Shown here in pieces: positions 1 to 10,754 of a stretch of 64,000 nt of DNA. The stretch is taken from assembly GCF_904849725.1 (NCBI RefSeq), contig NC_058521.1, forward strand, positions 558,888,176-558,952,175. The letters run 5' to 3'. Source of the stretch: Hordeum vulgare subsp. vulgare. Lineage: Eukaryota; Streptophyta; Magnoliopsida; Poales; Poaceae. Position 1 is the stretch's first letter, and every line of letters begins with the position of its first letter. A model generated the notes under the pieces. That model was given only the letters and a program-made list of their open reading frames with translations. It was not told the origin of the DNA and searched no databases. The translations under genes and the position numbers were made by a program.

Positions 1-1212
1 GTGCTAGTATGAAGCACAAGTGTGGAAAAAGATAGTAGCATTGTCCCTTCTCTCTTTTTCTCTTTTATTTTATTTGGGCTCTTTGGCCTCTTTTTTTCTC
101 TTTTTTTATGTGGGCAACTTTGGCCTCTTTTTTTTTATTTCCTCGCATGGGACAATGCTCTAATAATGATGATCATCACACTTTTATTTACTCATAGCTC
201 AAAGCTTAGAACGATGATGACTCTATAGGAAATGCCTCCGGTAGTGTACCGGGATGTGCAACGATCTAGCTTGGCGTATGACGTTGAAACATCTCGCTAG
301 CTATCTTACGATCATGCAATGGCAACATGAGAGTGAGGACACAAGTCATGAGACGGAACGGTGGGAGTTGCATGGCAATATATCTCGGAATGGCTATGAA
401 AATGCGATAGTAGGTAGGTATGGTGGCGGTTTTGAGGAAGGCATATGGTGGGTTTGTGCACCGGCGAAAATTGCGCGGTACTAGAGAGGCTAGCAATGGT
501 GGAAGGTGAAAGTGCATCTATACCATGGACTCACATTAGTCATGAAGAACTCACATACTTGTTGCGAAAGTTTTTATTAGTAATTGAAACAAAGTGCTAA
601 ACGCATACTCCTAGGGGAAGGGTTGGTAGGTGTTAACCATTGCGCGATCCCGACCGCAACACAAAGGATGGCAATCAATAGATCAATTATGCTCCGACTT
701 CCTAACATAGCGGTTCACAATACGTGCATGTTACGGGAATCACTAACTTCAACACAAGTATTTCTAGATTCACAACACCCTACTAACATAATTCTTAATA
801 TTACCAAATCCACGTCTCAAAACTAATTGAGAGGAATCAAACTTCTCTTTCTACTCGATGCACATGAAGATGGAAGTTTTTGTATCCTCTTTGGGTACCT
901 ATCACCTTGGGGACTACTTTCATAGCACAAACCAACTACCAAGTCACGCACCGTCGTGCTCTAAAAGATCTAAGTGAAGCACATAGAGCAAAATTATCTA
1001 GCTCAAAAATATATAAGTGAAGCACGATGAGCATTCTAGCAAATTCACGATGAGTGCATGTCTCTCTCTCAAAAGGTGTGCAACAAGGATGATTGTGACA
1101 CAACAAAAATAAAAGACTCCTACGATACAAGACGCTCCAAGCAAAACACATATCATGTGGTGAATAAAAATATAGCTCCAAGTAATGTTACCGATGGATT
1201 GAAGACAAAAGA

Positions 1213-1291
1213 GGGGATGCCTTCCCGGGGCATCCCCAAGCTTAGGCTTTTTGGTGTCCTTGAATTTGGCTTGGGATGCCTTGGGCATCCC
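1213..1291 (-). repeat. Two adjacent hairpins in element F internal region
   Basis: At 1213-1237 the inverted repeat GGGGATGCC / GGCATCCCC is separated by a short GC-rich loop. At 1273-1291 a second copy has GGGATGCC / GGCATCCC arms. On the element's sense strand each is preceded by an AAGCTT- or AAGCCT-type motif. One hairpin is conserved in D at 35476-35500, and a degenerate second one lies near 35414-35440. These could fold in the element's RNA. Confidence 0.6.
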
Positions 1292-1940
1292 CAGGCTTGA
1301 GCTCTTCCACTCTTTATCCCTTTGTCCATGAGAACATCACCCAAAACTTGAAAACTTCACAACACAAAACTTAAACAGAAACTCGTGATATCATTAGCAC
1401 AAGAAAACAAACTATCACCTCTTTAGGTACTGTAGCAATCTTGATTTATATTTTTATTGGTGTTAGATTACTATATTCTAACTTTTTCATGGCTAGTACC
1501 CCGATACTATCCATAGTTTCATCAAAACAAGCAACCAACTCAACAAAAACAGAATCTGTCAAAAACAGACCAGTTTGTAGCAATCTGTATACTTCGTATA
1601 CTTCTGGTACCTCAAAAATTCTGAAAACTTACGACTGCCTAGGCAAAAGGCATATCAACCAGAAGAAAAAAGAATAAACTCAAAAGCTCTTTCTGAATAA
1701 AAATGAAAAATAATCTCGTGAGCGAAAAGTTTCTGTCTTTTTCCACCAGGATCAAACAACCATCACCAAGACTAGTCATAAAGGTTTTGCTTGGCTCGAA
1801 CACAAAAAGAAACACAAAAGACAAAATCATAACAGAATTATGATGGTGTGGACGCAACAAAACATAAAGAAAAGATAAATTCATTGGGTTGCCTCCCAAC
1901 AAGCGCTATTGTTTAACGCCCTTAGCTAGGCATCGATAAT

Positions 1941-2699
1941 TCAATGATGCTCACATAAAAGATAGCAATCGTACACGAAGAGAGCATCATGAAACATGTG
2001 AAAATCACATCTAAGTCTAACATACTTCCTATGCATAGGCATTTTATAGGAGAACAAATTGGCAGGACAACCAATAGTTACCAAATGCAAGGAAGAAGAA
2101 AGAGACAATAGCAATCTCAACATAACGAGAGGTAATTTGGTAACATGAAAGTTTCTACCACAATATTTTCCTCTCTCATAGCAAGTACATGTGGGATCAT
2201 AATCAAATTCAACAATATAGCTATCACAAAGGATATTCTTTTCATGATCCACATGCATGCAAAGTTGACGCTCTTCAAAAATAGTGGGATTATCATCAAC
2301 TAAAGTCATGACTTCTCCAAACCCACTTTCAATATTATTGCAAATATCAAATTCATCATGAGGCTTAAACAAATTTTCAAGATCATAAGAAAAATCATCG
2401 TCCCAATCATGATTATTACAACAAGTAGTGTACAAAGCAAAACTAGCATCCCCAAGCTTGGGGTTTTACATATTTTTAGCATGATTGCCATTAATAGAAT
2501 TCATAGCCAAACCATTGCAATCATGCTTTTCATTCAAGGAGCCCTCGTGAATCACTTCATAAATTTTTTCATCACGATTTTCAGATTCATGCATCTCAAG
2601 CAAAACTCCATAGAGAAAGTCAAGTGCACTCAACTCACTAGCAATTGGTTCAACATAATTGGATCTCTTAAAGAGATTAGCAAGTGGATGAGGATCCAT
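1941..2699 (-). pseudogene. Conserved unknown ORF of the D/F element family (F copy, one stop)
   Basis: Reading from the ATG at 2699 to the stop at 1941 gives one continuous frame of 252 codons, broken only by a TAA at 2466-2468. The D copy has AAA in place of this TAA. The product starts MDPHPLANLFKRS and is rich in Asp and Glu. Its C-terminal third has a Cys/His/Tyr-rich stretch (CTCYERGKYC). I recognise no domain, transmembrane segment or signal peptide. The same frame is present in D at 33992-34740 with a different lesion, so the two copies decayed independently from an intact ancestor. It could be a gag-like or accessory protein, but the sequence alone shows no function. Confidence 0.6.
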
Positions 2700-2884
2700 A
2701 TCAATAGATTTTCAGCAAGCGAAGATGCAAGCATATTGAAGGCACATAGCCCACAAGCAAAGGAAAGGCAAACAAAAAAGGAAAATATTTTTGTAAATTT
2801 TTGTTTTTCAGAAGTGGGGGAGAGAAAAATGAGAGGCAAAAAAGTAAATGCAAGAGATGAGTTTGCGACACTTACTTGGATGAG

Positions 2885-2984
2885 TTCTTGACTTGATCCT
2901 CCTCGGCAACGGCGCCAGAAATCGGCACGTTGACGGGAGACTATTCTTGACTTGATCCTCCCTGGCAACGGCTCCAGAAATCGT
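2885..2984 (-). other. Duplicated primer-binding-site region of element F
   Basis: Two tandem copies, about 59 bp apart, carry a block reading TTTCTGGMGCCGTTGCC on the minus strand. The copy next to the LTR (about 2961-2981) reads TGGAGCCGTTGCCAGGGA. The distal copy (about 2902-2921) reads TGGCGCCGTTGCCGAGGA. The complement of the plant tRNA-Asp 3' end, from memory, is TGGCGCCGTTGCCGGGGA. The distal copy is therefore the better match, although a functional PBS normally abuts the LTR. Element D has a single copy at 33747-33764. Confidence 0.65.
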
Positions 2985-2986
2985 TC

Positions 2987-4493
2987 TGCTGCCTCTTGAG
3001 CTTGCGTTGGTTTTTCCCTTGAAGAGGAAAGGGTGATGCAGCACAGGAGCAGTAAGTATTTCGCTCAGTTTGAGAACCAAGGTATCAATCCAGTAGGAGA
3101 ATCGTGACAAGTCCAGAGTACCTGCGCAAACACAAAAGAGCTTGCACCCAACGCTATAAAAGGGTTGTCAATCCCTTCAAGATTGATTGCAAAGTGAGAT
3201 CTGAAGGCGGAAAGTGCAACGAAGTAAAAGAGTAAGGCTGAAAATATGGTGTGAAGTAGACCCGGGGGCCATAGTGTTCACTAGAGGCTTCTCTCAAAAT
3301 AGCAAATATTACGGTGGGTGAACAAATTACTGTCGAGCAATTGATAGAACCGCGCAAAGTCATGACGATATCTAAGGCAATGATCATACATATAGGCATC
3401 ACGTCCGAGACAAGTAGACCGATACTTTATGCATCTACTACTATTACTCCACACATCGACCGCTATCCAGCATGCATCTAGTGTATTGAGTTCATGACGA
3501 ATAGAGTAACGCCTTAAGCAAGATGACATGATGTAGAGGGATAAACTCAAACCAATGATGAAAACCCCATCTTTTTACCCTTGATGGCAACAACACGATG
3601 CATGCCTCGCTACCCCTTCTGTCACTGGGTGAGGTCACCGCACGGTATGAACCCAAAACCAAGCACTTCTCCCATTGCAAGAATCATAGATCAAGTTGGC
3701 TAAGAAAAACCCACAACTCGAAGAGAATTACAAGGATACGAAATCATGCATAAGAGAGGTCAGAAGAAACTCAAATAAGATTCATAGATAATCTGATCAT
3801 AAATCCACAATTCATCGGATCTCGACAAACACAGCGCAAAGAAGATTACATTGGATAGATCTCCGTGAAGATCATGGAGAACTTTGTATTGAAGATCCAA
3901 GAGAGAGAAGAAGCCATCTAGCTACTAGCTATGGACCCAAAGGTCTATGGTGAACTACTCACGCATCATCGGAGAGGTCATGGTGTTGATTAAGAAGCCC
4001 TCCGTATCCGAATTCCCCCTCCGGCACGGCACCAAAACGTGCCCCACATGGGATCTTGCGGAGACAGAAGCTTGCGGCGGCGGAAAAGTATTTTCGTGGA
4101 TCTCTCGTGCAGTTTTGGAATTTTTCTGGGTTTATAGGCGGAAGAGGTAGGGCAGACGTGCAACAGGGGGCCCACAAGCCTGCTAGGCGCGGGCCCCCTG
4201 GCCGTGCCTAGGGGGCTTGTGGAGTCCCCTACTGGCCCCTGCCTTGGTTCTCAAGTTTGGCGCGTATCTTCTCTTCTGGAAAAAATCTTTTCGGAAGTTT
4301 TATTCCGTTTGGACACCGTTTAAAATCCTCCTCTGAAAAGGGTCAAAACACGGAAAAAAACAGGAACTCGCACTTGCCAGTGAGTTAATAAGTTAGTCCC
4401 GAAAAAGATATAAAAGGCATACAAAACATCCAAAGTTTGACAAGATAATAGCATGGAACTATCAAAAATTATAGATACATTGGAGACGTATCA
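2987..4493 (-). repeat. 5' LTR of element F
   Basis: This 1,507-bp LTR reads TGATACGTCTCC at its start (minus strand, from 4493) and ends in GGCAGCA at 2987. It aligns along its length with the 1,555-bp 3' LTR of element D at 37517-39071. The right flank is the GC-rich sequence starting at 4494. The TSD cannot be checked because the far end is outside the window. Confidence 0.85.
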
Positions 4494-4554
4494 GGCCCCG
4501 GCGATGGGCAGGCTACCGCCGGCAGAGGGAACGGGCGCCACCGCGGGGGATAAC
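4494..4554. other. GC-rich flank between element F and solo LTR 1
   Basis: This is 61 bp of GC-rich sequence. It joins to 6383 onward once solo LTR 1 and one copy of its ataac duplication are removed. It shows no ORF I can recognise. Confidence 0.5.
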
Positions 4555-6377
4555 TGTTGGAATTATGCCCTAGAGGCAATAATAAATGTATAGTTATTAT
4601 TATAATTCCTGTATCAAGATAATAGTTTATTATCCATGCTATAATTGTATTGAATGAAGACTCATTTACATGTGTGGATAAATAGACAAAACACCGTCCC
4701 TAGCATGCCTCTAGTTGGCTAGCCAGTTGATCGATGATAGTCAGTGTCTTCTGATTATGAACAAGGTGTTGTTGCTTGATAACTGGATCACGTCATTGGG
4801 AGAATCACGTGATGGACTAGACCCAAACTAATAGACGTAGCATGTTGATCGTGTCATTTTGTTGCTACTGTTTTCTGCGTGTCAAGTATTTATTTCTATG
4901 ACCATGAGATCATATAACTCACTGACACCGGAGGAATGCTTTGTGTGTATCAAACGTCGCAACGTAACTGGGTGACTATAAAGATGCTCTACAGGTATCT
5001 CCGAAGGTGTTAGTTGAGTTAGTATGGATCAAGACTGGGATTTGTCACTCCGTATGACGGAGAGGTATCTCGGGGCCCACTCGGTAATACAACATCACAC
5101 ACAAGCCTTGCAAGCAATGTAACTTAGTGTAAGTTGCGGGATTTTGTATTACGGAACGAGTAAAGAGACTTGCCGGTAAACGAGATTGAAATAGGTATGC
5201 GGATACTGACGATCGAATCTCGGGCAAGTAACATACCGAAGGACAAAGGGAATGACATACGGGATTATACGAATCCTTGGCACTGAGGTTCAAACGATAA
5301 GATCTTCGTAGAATATGTAGGATCCAATATGGGCATCCAGGTCCCGCTATTGGATATTGACCGAGGAGTCTCTCGGGTCATGTCTACATAGTTCTCGAAC
5401 CCGCAGGGTCTGCACACTTAAGGTTCGACATTGTTTTATGCGTATTTGAGTTATATGGTTGGTTACCGAATGTTGTTCGGAGTCCCGGATGAGATCACGG
5501 ACGTCACGAGGGTTTCCGGAATGGTCCGGAAACGAAGAATGATATATAGGATGACCTCATTTGATTACCGGAAGGTTTTCGGAGTTACCGGGAATGTACC
5601 GGGAATGACGAATGGGTTCCGGGAGTTCACCGGGGGGGCAACCCACCCCGGGGAAGCCCATAGGCTTTGGGGAGACACTCCAGCCCTTAGTGGGCTGGTG
5701 GGACAGCCCCAAGTGGGCCTATGCGCCAAGAAAAAGAAATCAAAGGAAAAGAAAAAAAAAGAGGGAAGAAGTGGGAAGGGAGGGGGACTCCTCCCACCAA
5801 ACCAAGTCCAACTCGGTTTGGGGGGGGAGTCCTCCCCCCCTTGGCTCGGCCGACCCCTTGAGGGTCCCTTGGACCCCAAGGCAAGGTCCCCCTCCCTCCT
5901 CCTATATATATGGAGCTTTTAGGGCAGATTTGAGACGACTTTCTCACGGCTGCCCCGACCACATACCTCCATAGTTTTTCCTTTAGATCGCGTTCCTGCG
6001 GAGCTCGGGCGGAGCCCTGCTGAGACAAGATCATCACCAACCTCCGGAGCGCTGTCACGCTGCCGGAGAACTCTTCTACCTCTCTGTCTCTCTTGCTGGA
6101 TCAAGAAGGCCGAGATCATCGTCGAGCTGTACGTGTGCTGAACGCGGAGGTGCCGTCCGTTCGGTACTAGATCGTGGGACTGATCGCGGGATTGTTCGCG
6201 GGGCGGATCGAGGGACGTGAGGACGTTCCACTACATCAACCGCGTTCTCTAACGCTTCTGCTGTACGATCTACAAGGGTACGTAGATCACTCATCCCCTC
6301 TCGTAGATGGACATCACCATGATAGGTCTTCGTGCGCGTAGGAAATTTTTTGTTTCCCATGCGACGTTTCAACAACA
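4555..6377 (+). repeat. Solo LTR 1, WIS/BARE1/Angela-type Copia
   Basis: This 1,823-bp LTR begins TGTTGGAATTATGCCCTAGA and ends ...TTCAACAACA. Perfect 5-bp duplications, ataac, lie at 4550-4554 and 6378-6382. No internal Copia region follows, so this is a solo LTR left by recombination between the two LTRs of one element. A TATA-like stretch (CCTATATATATGG) lies near 5901-5913, as expected for an LTR promoter. The short ORFs inside it are GC-rich chance frames. It is nearly identical to solo LTR 2 at 10755-12582. Confidence 0.93.
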
Positions 6378-6382
6378 ATAAC

Positions 6383-6919
6383 CCGGGTGACGCACCGGAC
6401 CACGTCGGGGCAGAAGAGGGACGGGGCACGCCGGCCAGAAAGTGAGCGCCGACCAAAGATGGCATCTGCCGCTGGGGCGCCGAACCCGGCCTAATCCCCG
6501 CCGACCTCGCGCGTTGCCGAGCCGGACGAGCCGCCTCCAAGAAGGCCCCCAACTGCTGCGGCGCGAGGGAGACCGGGAGCTCCACCGGGTCCGACTCCTC
6601 CTCTTCCTCCGCCCAGTCCGCCTAGGAGATCGGCGAGCGCCGGAAGCAGAGGGAGGGGCCGCGTCACACATCAGCGGCTGCCTCCGATGTGGAGGCCAGC
6701 TTTGGCGACGAGAGGGGAACCACCATCAGGCACACCTCAGCGGCGACGGCGAGCACCTTCGCATGGAGCCGCTAGTTCGCGTTGCACTTCAGCTCAAATA
6801 AGCTCGGGAGCCAAAATTCCACGTCCTTTTGTTCTCTCCTGCTGCTGCGGAGAGGGAAAGCCTCCATCCCCTCGTGCTCGTCGGTGTTCTTCCAGGCTTC
6901 CCGAGCACCAGCAGCCGCC
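6383..6919. other. GC-rich unclassified sequence
   Basis: A roughly 540-bp GC-rich segment carries overlapping open frames on both strands. The longest minus-strand frame reads into solo LTR 1 and therefore cannot be a native gene as it stands. I see no recognisable domain. It may be a degraded exon of a host gene or cargo of an older DNA transposon. Confidence 0.3.
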
Positions 6920-6922
6920 TTA

Positions 6923-8277
6923 GAGCAACTCCAACACACCAATCCAAATCGTCCGTCTGCGTTTGTATGAATCGGCACGGACAAAAGTGAACGCCGATTC
7001 AAATTTAAAACGTGTCCATTTTGGGCTCGTGCGGATCCATTTTCAACCCAATATTGCGTCTAAAATGCGTCAATGCGGACCCGAAATAGACGCGACATTC
7101 GTCTTTTCATATCTGCGTCCGTCCACACGTGACACCCGGTTAAAGCGAGCGTTTTCTTCATTAACGACGGCTGCCCACCATGAGCCCACGCGTCAGCGGT
7201 CCATAAACGTCCTTTTTAATCCGGCCATACGGGGGGGGGGGGGATGGCCTCATCCTCTTCGAGAAATCGTCCCCATACACATCTAGCCACTCGTTGCTCC
7301 CACGTCGGCGGCAAAACCCTAGCCACCATGGGTTTTTTCTCCAACAAAGACAACGAAAAGTCCCTGACGCTCTCGTCGTCGACGTCTTCCTCCTGTTCGC
7401 CTCGGCAGCGGGTGAGCGTAGCAGTGCACGAGGCGAGGTGGCACTGGCAGCACCATGTCCCCCTCTCCTATCCTGATGTCACGTTGTCGCACGACTGCCA
7501 TTTGGATCCGGAGAGGATCCGAGTGCGAGCGGTGCCGTGGTCGGTACGGGCGCATACGGAGGAGGTGAGGCACCGACGGTAGCAGCTGACACTAGAGCAA
7601 CGATGTAATCCCGTCTATGCTGCAGACTCTCCCAACTGGAAGGTATGGTTTGCGTGAGAGCACGAGGAGCAGCGCTGCTGTGGCGTCCGTGATGTGGTGG
7701 CTGGACCGCCGTCGCCCCTCGTCGTGTGAGAAGAAGACCAGGCAGCGGAGGCCGCGTACCAGAACGCGCCAGCAGTCGTCCTGTGTGCAAGCGAGGAGGA
7801 AGCGCGCCTCAAGGAGGAGGGGGAGGCCTACCAGAAGCAGCTAGCAGAGGCCATGGGGCTCTGTGCTGCCGGCGACTACGTCGTGCCACCCTGGCCCCGC
7901 CATCTCCTAAGCGGTGGCGGCGGGTGTCGGAGGAGGACGCGGAGGCCCGACGGATCGAGCTGATGGAGCGCGAGACGAAGCTGAGGAGGAGGAGCGACGT
8001 GCTGCCCAGCGAGCGCCGGTGCAATTAAATTTTATGTTTAATGTAATGTGGACTATCACCGGCCTTTCAGGCCGGTATTAAATGTTAATTGATGGTTTTT
8101 ATATTTTTTTAATGTTTATTATGTTTTTTCTCTCTGCCTAAAAATGGGTCGTGGCCGCATTGGGCGCAAGGGCCGACCCAATTGTAAAAGTGGACACGGA
8201 TATCCGCCACGCCGACTCAAACGGACAAAATATGGACATAGTGTGCGTCCGTTTGGATCAAACGGTTGGAGTTGCTC
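6923..8277. mobile_element. PIF/Harbinger-like non-autonomous TIR element
   Basis: The left end begins GAGCAACTCCAAC and the right end finishes GTTGGAGTTGCTC. Both are flanked by TTA (6920-6922 and 8278-8280), the 3-bp TSD typical of PIF/Harbinger. Inside the ends, related subterminal sequence (GTCCGTYTGCG, GGACAAAA) recurs in inverted orientation. The 1,355-bp element has no transposase. It carries GC-rich coding-like cargo at 7328-8028 and a G13 run at 7231-7243. Confidence 0.75.
7328..8028 (+). pseudogene. Degenerate coding cargo of the Harbinger-like element
   Basis: An ATG in good context (GCCACCATGG) opens a frame starting MGFFSNKDNEK that runs to 7582. Downstream, coding-like stretches continue in changing frames. 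One near 7797-7880 encodes an E/A/Q-rich helix-like stretch (EEGEAYQKQLAEAMG), and a later one is rich in charged residues and ends at 8028. At least one frameshift separates them. Similar Glu/Arg-rich ORFs are common in grass Harbinger-like elements as far as I recall. The function is unknown. Confidence 0.4.
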
Positions 8278-8322
8278 TTACCATTTTTTATGGATCCACA
8301 AATTCCACTAGGTTTAGCGATC

Positions 8323-9755
8323 TTAGAGCATCACCAATAAAAGAAGAAAATTTAGAGATGTGAAAGAGTAAATGTAAAAAATTTACATCTTCAAAAAATG
8401 TATTTTGCATTAAGAAAAGTCAACTTCAATAAATGATGATACCGAAGATGTAAACCAACTACTTCAATAGATGATGCAAACAAAGATGTGAAACCGGCCG
8501 CCGATCGCATGGTTGTTGCACATTCGCCGCATTTGCACATTGCATTTTCATGATTCTAGCAACAAAAGTGCTTGATCACCCATAGTTCCAAATCCTACAA
8601 GAAAAAGTCAATTGTCTCAAACAAAGTTCTTGGTCCAACAAATGAAAATGCACGTAGACATCATTCAAACCGCGTCCTCTCCGTTGTGGATGGTGGTACG
8701 ATCATCATCGATGGCATCTTTGTCGACAGTCTCTTGCGTTGTAATCTCGTTGCCACTAACTCCATCGGGAGCACCTCTTTGCCACCTCACATGCTGCTCA
8801 TGTTGCCACCGAAGGCACCTCCCATGCCACCAATCATGTTGCCACCAAAGGCACCTCCCATGCCAGTCATGTTGCCATCGAAGCCACCTCCCATGAGACT
8901 CATTACTTTGCCGCCAAAACCACCTCACATGCCGCTCATGTTATCGTTGAAGCCACCTCCCATGCCACCGAAGCCACCATCCATGTTGCCATGAAAGCCA
9001 CCTCCCATGTTTCCACCAAATGCACCATTCATGGCACCACCCATCATTTTCATGTAGCCTCCCATGTTACCTCCCATTCCTCCTTCCATTCCTCCTCCCA
9101 TAGCACCTCCCATTCCCCCTCCAATTTTTCCTCACATCATGCTTCTCATGATCATTTGCTTCTTCAAGAGCATTTCATCACGACAAAGCTCAACATACGC
9201 CTTTGCCTTGGCCTCAAGAGTGGATGTGTCCATGAACATAAACTTGAGTGCCTTCTCCTCCACCATCTTCATCTTCTCGATCGCCGCCTTTCTCCCCTCA
9301 AGCTCAACCTTCCTCTCCTAGGCCGCCGCCATCCTCTCCTCGGCTGACGTCCTCTTCTCCTTAGTCGTCGCCCTCTAGCACTCGGCTTCACTCCTCTACT
9401 CCATTTCTTTGAGCTTCATCAATCTTTTTTCTTCCGCATACTCTCTCCTAGCCATGACGATGACATCAAATCCTTCCTTGAGATCACTCTCTCTGGCCTT
9501 GGTTCCCTTCACTTTCTTCACTCCATTGGGCCTATACGATTTAGTCGCCGAATGGTGGGTGGGGCTCCTTCTCTCATCACCAGGGACATCTTCATCATCC
9601 TCCACTCTTCTTCTTCGAAGCATCAAAAAATTCTCTACTTTTCCACTTCTCCTCACCCTTGAGCTCTTTGTAGGAATGATGGAAAGTGAAAGTATTTCCT
9701 TTCTTCTTCCTCTTCTCTTATTTGTTGTTCCTCTCTCGAAATAAGCCTTGTGCAA
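8323..9755 (-). mobile_element. Decayed PIF/Harbinger-type material (ends not both found)
   Basis: The left boundary reads TTA followed by GAGCATCACCAAT, which is like the ends of PIF-type elements in grasses. The AT-rich segment after it contains the AATAGATGATG motif common in such elements. It holds the ORF1-like pseudogene on the minus strand. I could not find a matching right terminus, so the right limit is set at the pseudogene start and is arbitrary. Confidence 0.4.
8770..9755 (-). pseudogene. NAM-associated / Harbinger ORF1-type pseudogene
   Basis: Reading leftward from the ATG at 9755, one frame continues for about 330 codons and is interrupted only by in-frame stops (the first is TAG at 9396-9398). 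The first 119 codons include a basic region and a helix (KEGFDVIVMARREYAEEKRL) typical of the C-terminal part of grass proteins with a NAM-associated domain, often encoded by PIF/Harbinger ORF1. After a charged coiled-coil-like segment comes a Met/Gly-rich repeat tail (units like GGNMGG) from about 9130 to 8790. The Myb/trihelix-like N-terminal region is absent. It lies in a transposon context, so it is more likely transposon-derived than a host gene. Confidence 0.5.
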
Positions 9756-10754
9756 TTATTTTCTACAAAAAAATAACATGTCATCATCAAACAATCAACG
9801 ATCATTTTACCGAAAGAGGTCAGAACAAAAGACGGTGTTCCAAATGGCCGCGTGCGGCCCTTTCAACGGTCGTTTGACATGCACACAACTCTGAAAGGTT
9901 CCTCTCCAGACGGGATTCTTAACCTGTTTCGTACCCAATTGTTCCCACGAGATCCTTGGCTTATAATGAAGGGATTAGGAGAACATAAGGCTCATCTTGA
10001 GCCCTTGGATGACCACATTAATGAAGGAGATATCGGGAGGCCTTCATATAAGCACCAACAACCCTAGCCGCCGGGGACGTGCTCATTTGTTCCCATACAT
10101 AGCCGTCATCCATCTCCATTGCTGCTCCAAGACCACCTCCATAGAGAAGAGAAGGGCCAAGCCAAGAGGAAGAAGAAGGGGTACCTCCACCACGCGCACC
10201 GGCCATTGGGCTGGTGCAGTCTTCACCACCGGTACTGTTGTCATCACCACCACCGGCGTTGTCATGCCCCTCTGCTTCACCGGCTTCACATCGGTTTGTA
10301 ACTTGCTCTCTCCCTCTATGATATTTGAGTAGTTGTGTTTCTTGAGGAATTGGATGAACCCTTGCATGATTAGTACTTTGTTAAATAAGCGAGCCAATAT
10401 TCTCTTTATATGTATTGTGTTTATTGTCTCATGGTGTAGTGAAGAGCCCTCACACAACATTAGCCCCTTGTGGACTTGAGGCAAGTCATGTTGGTGAGTA
10501 ACATGGTTATGGAGGGTAGGTGGTGACAGTCCTGTTCTCTCTTCGTCCCTGGTCATTGCAATATGATTAATGGAGAACCCTAAAACTTAAGGATGTGACC
10601 ACGGGGAGTTCACTCCCCTTAATCATCGTTGTGATAACTAGAGTGGGGAAGCACGGTGGTGGCACGATGTACGCGGTAACCGTATTGGGGATGCATACTT
10701 TAGTGGCTCCGCCCACGCGAGATCATATACAAGCGGCTTAGTGATACAATTAGG
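9756..10754. other. Unclassified repeat-like sequence, left part
   Basis: No coding region is convincing here. A TATA-like CATATAAG near 10044 is followed by a leader-like AACCCTAGCCGCC, which resembles a promoter in an LTR or gene 5' end. The sequence continues across solo LTR 2: removing 10755-12582 and one ttagg rejoins it to 12588 onward. It is therefore older than that LTR. Superfamily not determined. Confidence 0.35.

Larger units (their letters stand above)
1..4493 (-). mobile_element. Gypsy-like non-autonomous LTR element F (5' part)
   Basis: The element runs right to left. Its 5' LTR is 2987-4493 and its internal region is 1-2986; the 3' LTR lies outside the window. Positions 1-2986 match, in reverse complement, the internal region of element D (33736-37516), so the two belong to one family. 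I see no protease, integrase, reverse transcriptase or zinc-knuckle coding in F or D. The only reading frame of note is the ~252-codon frame at 1941-2699. The primer-binding region resembles the complement of the tRNA-Asp 3' end, which suggests Gypsy-type priming. Family name not assigned. Confidence 0.85.

Noticed and set aside
5431..6585. ORFs of 104-169 codons in the WIS-type LTR and its right flank
   Set aside because: Homologous LTR copies contain shifted or shorter versions of these frames, and one frame crosses the LTR boundary, so they are not genes.
10083..10556. 157-codon minus-strand ORF
   Set aside because: No domain, hydrophobic low-complexity end, and overlapping frames on the other strand in an unclassified repeat.
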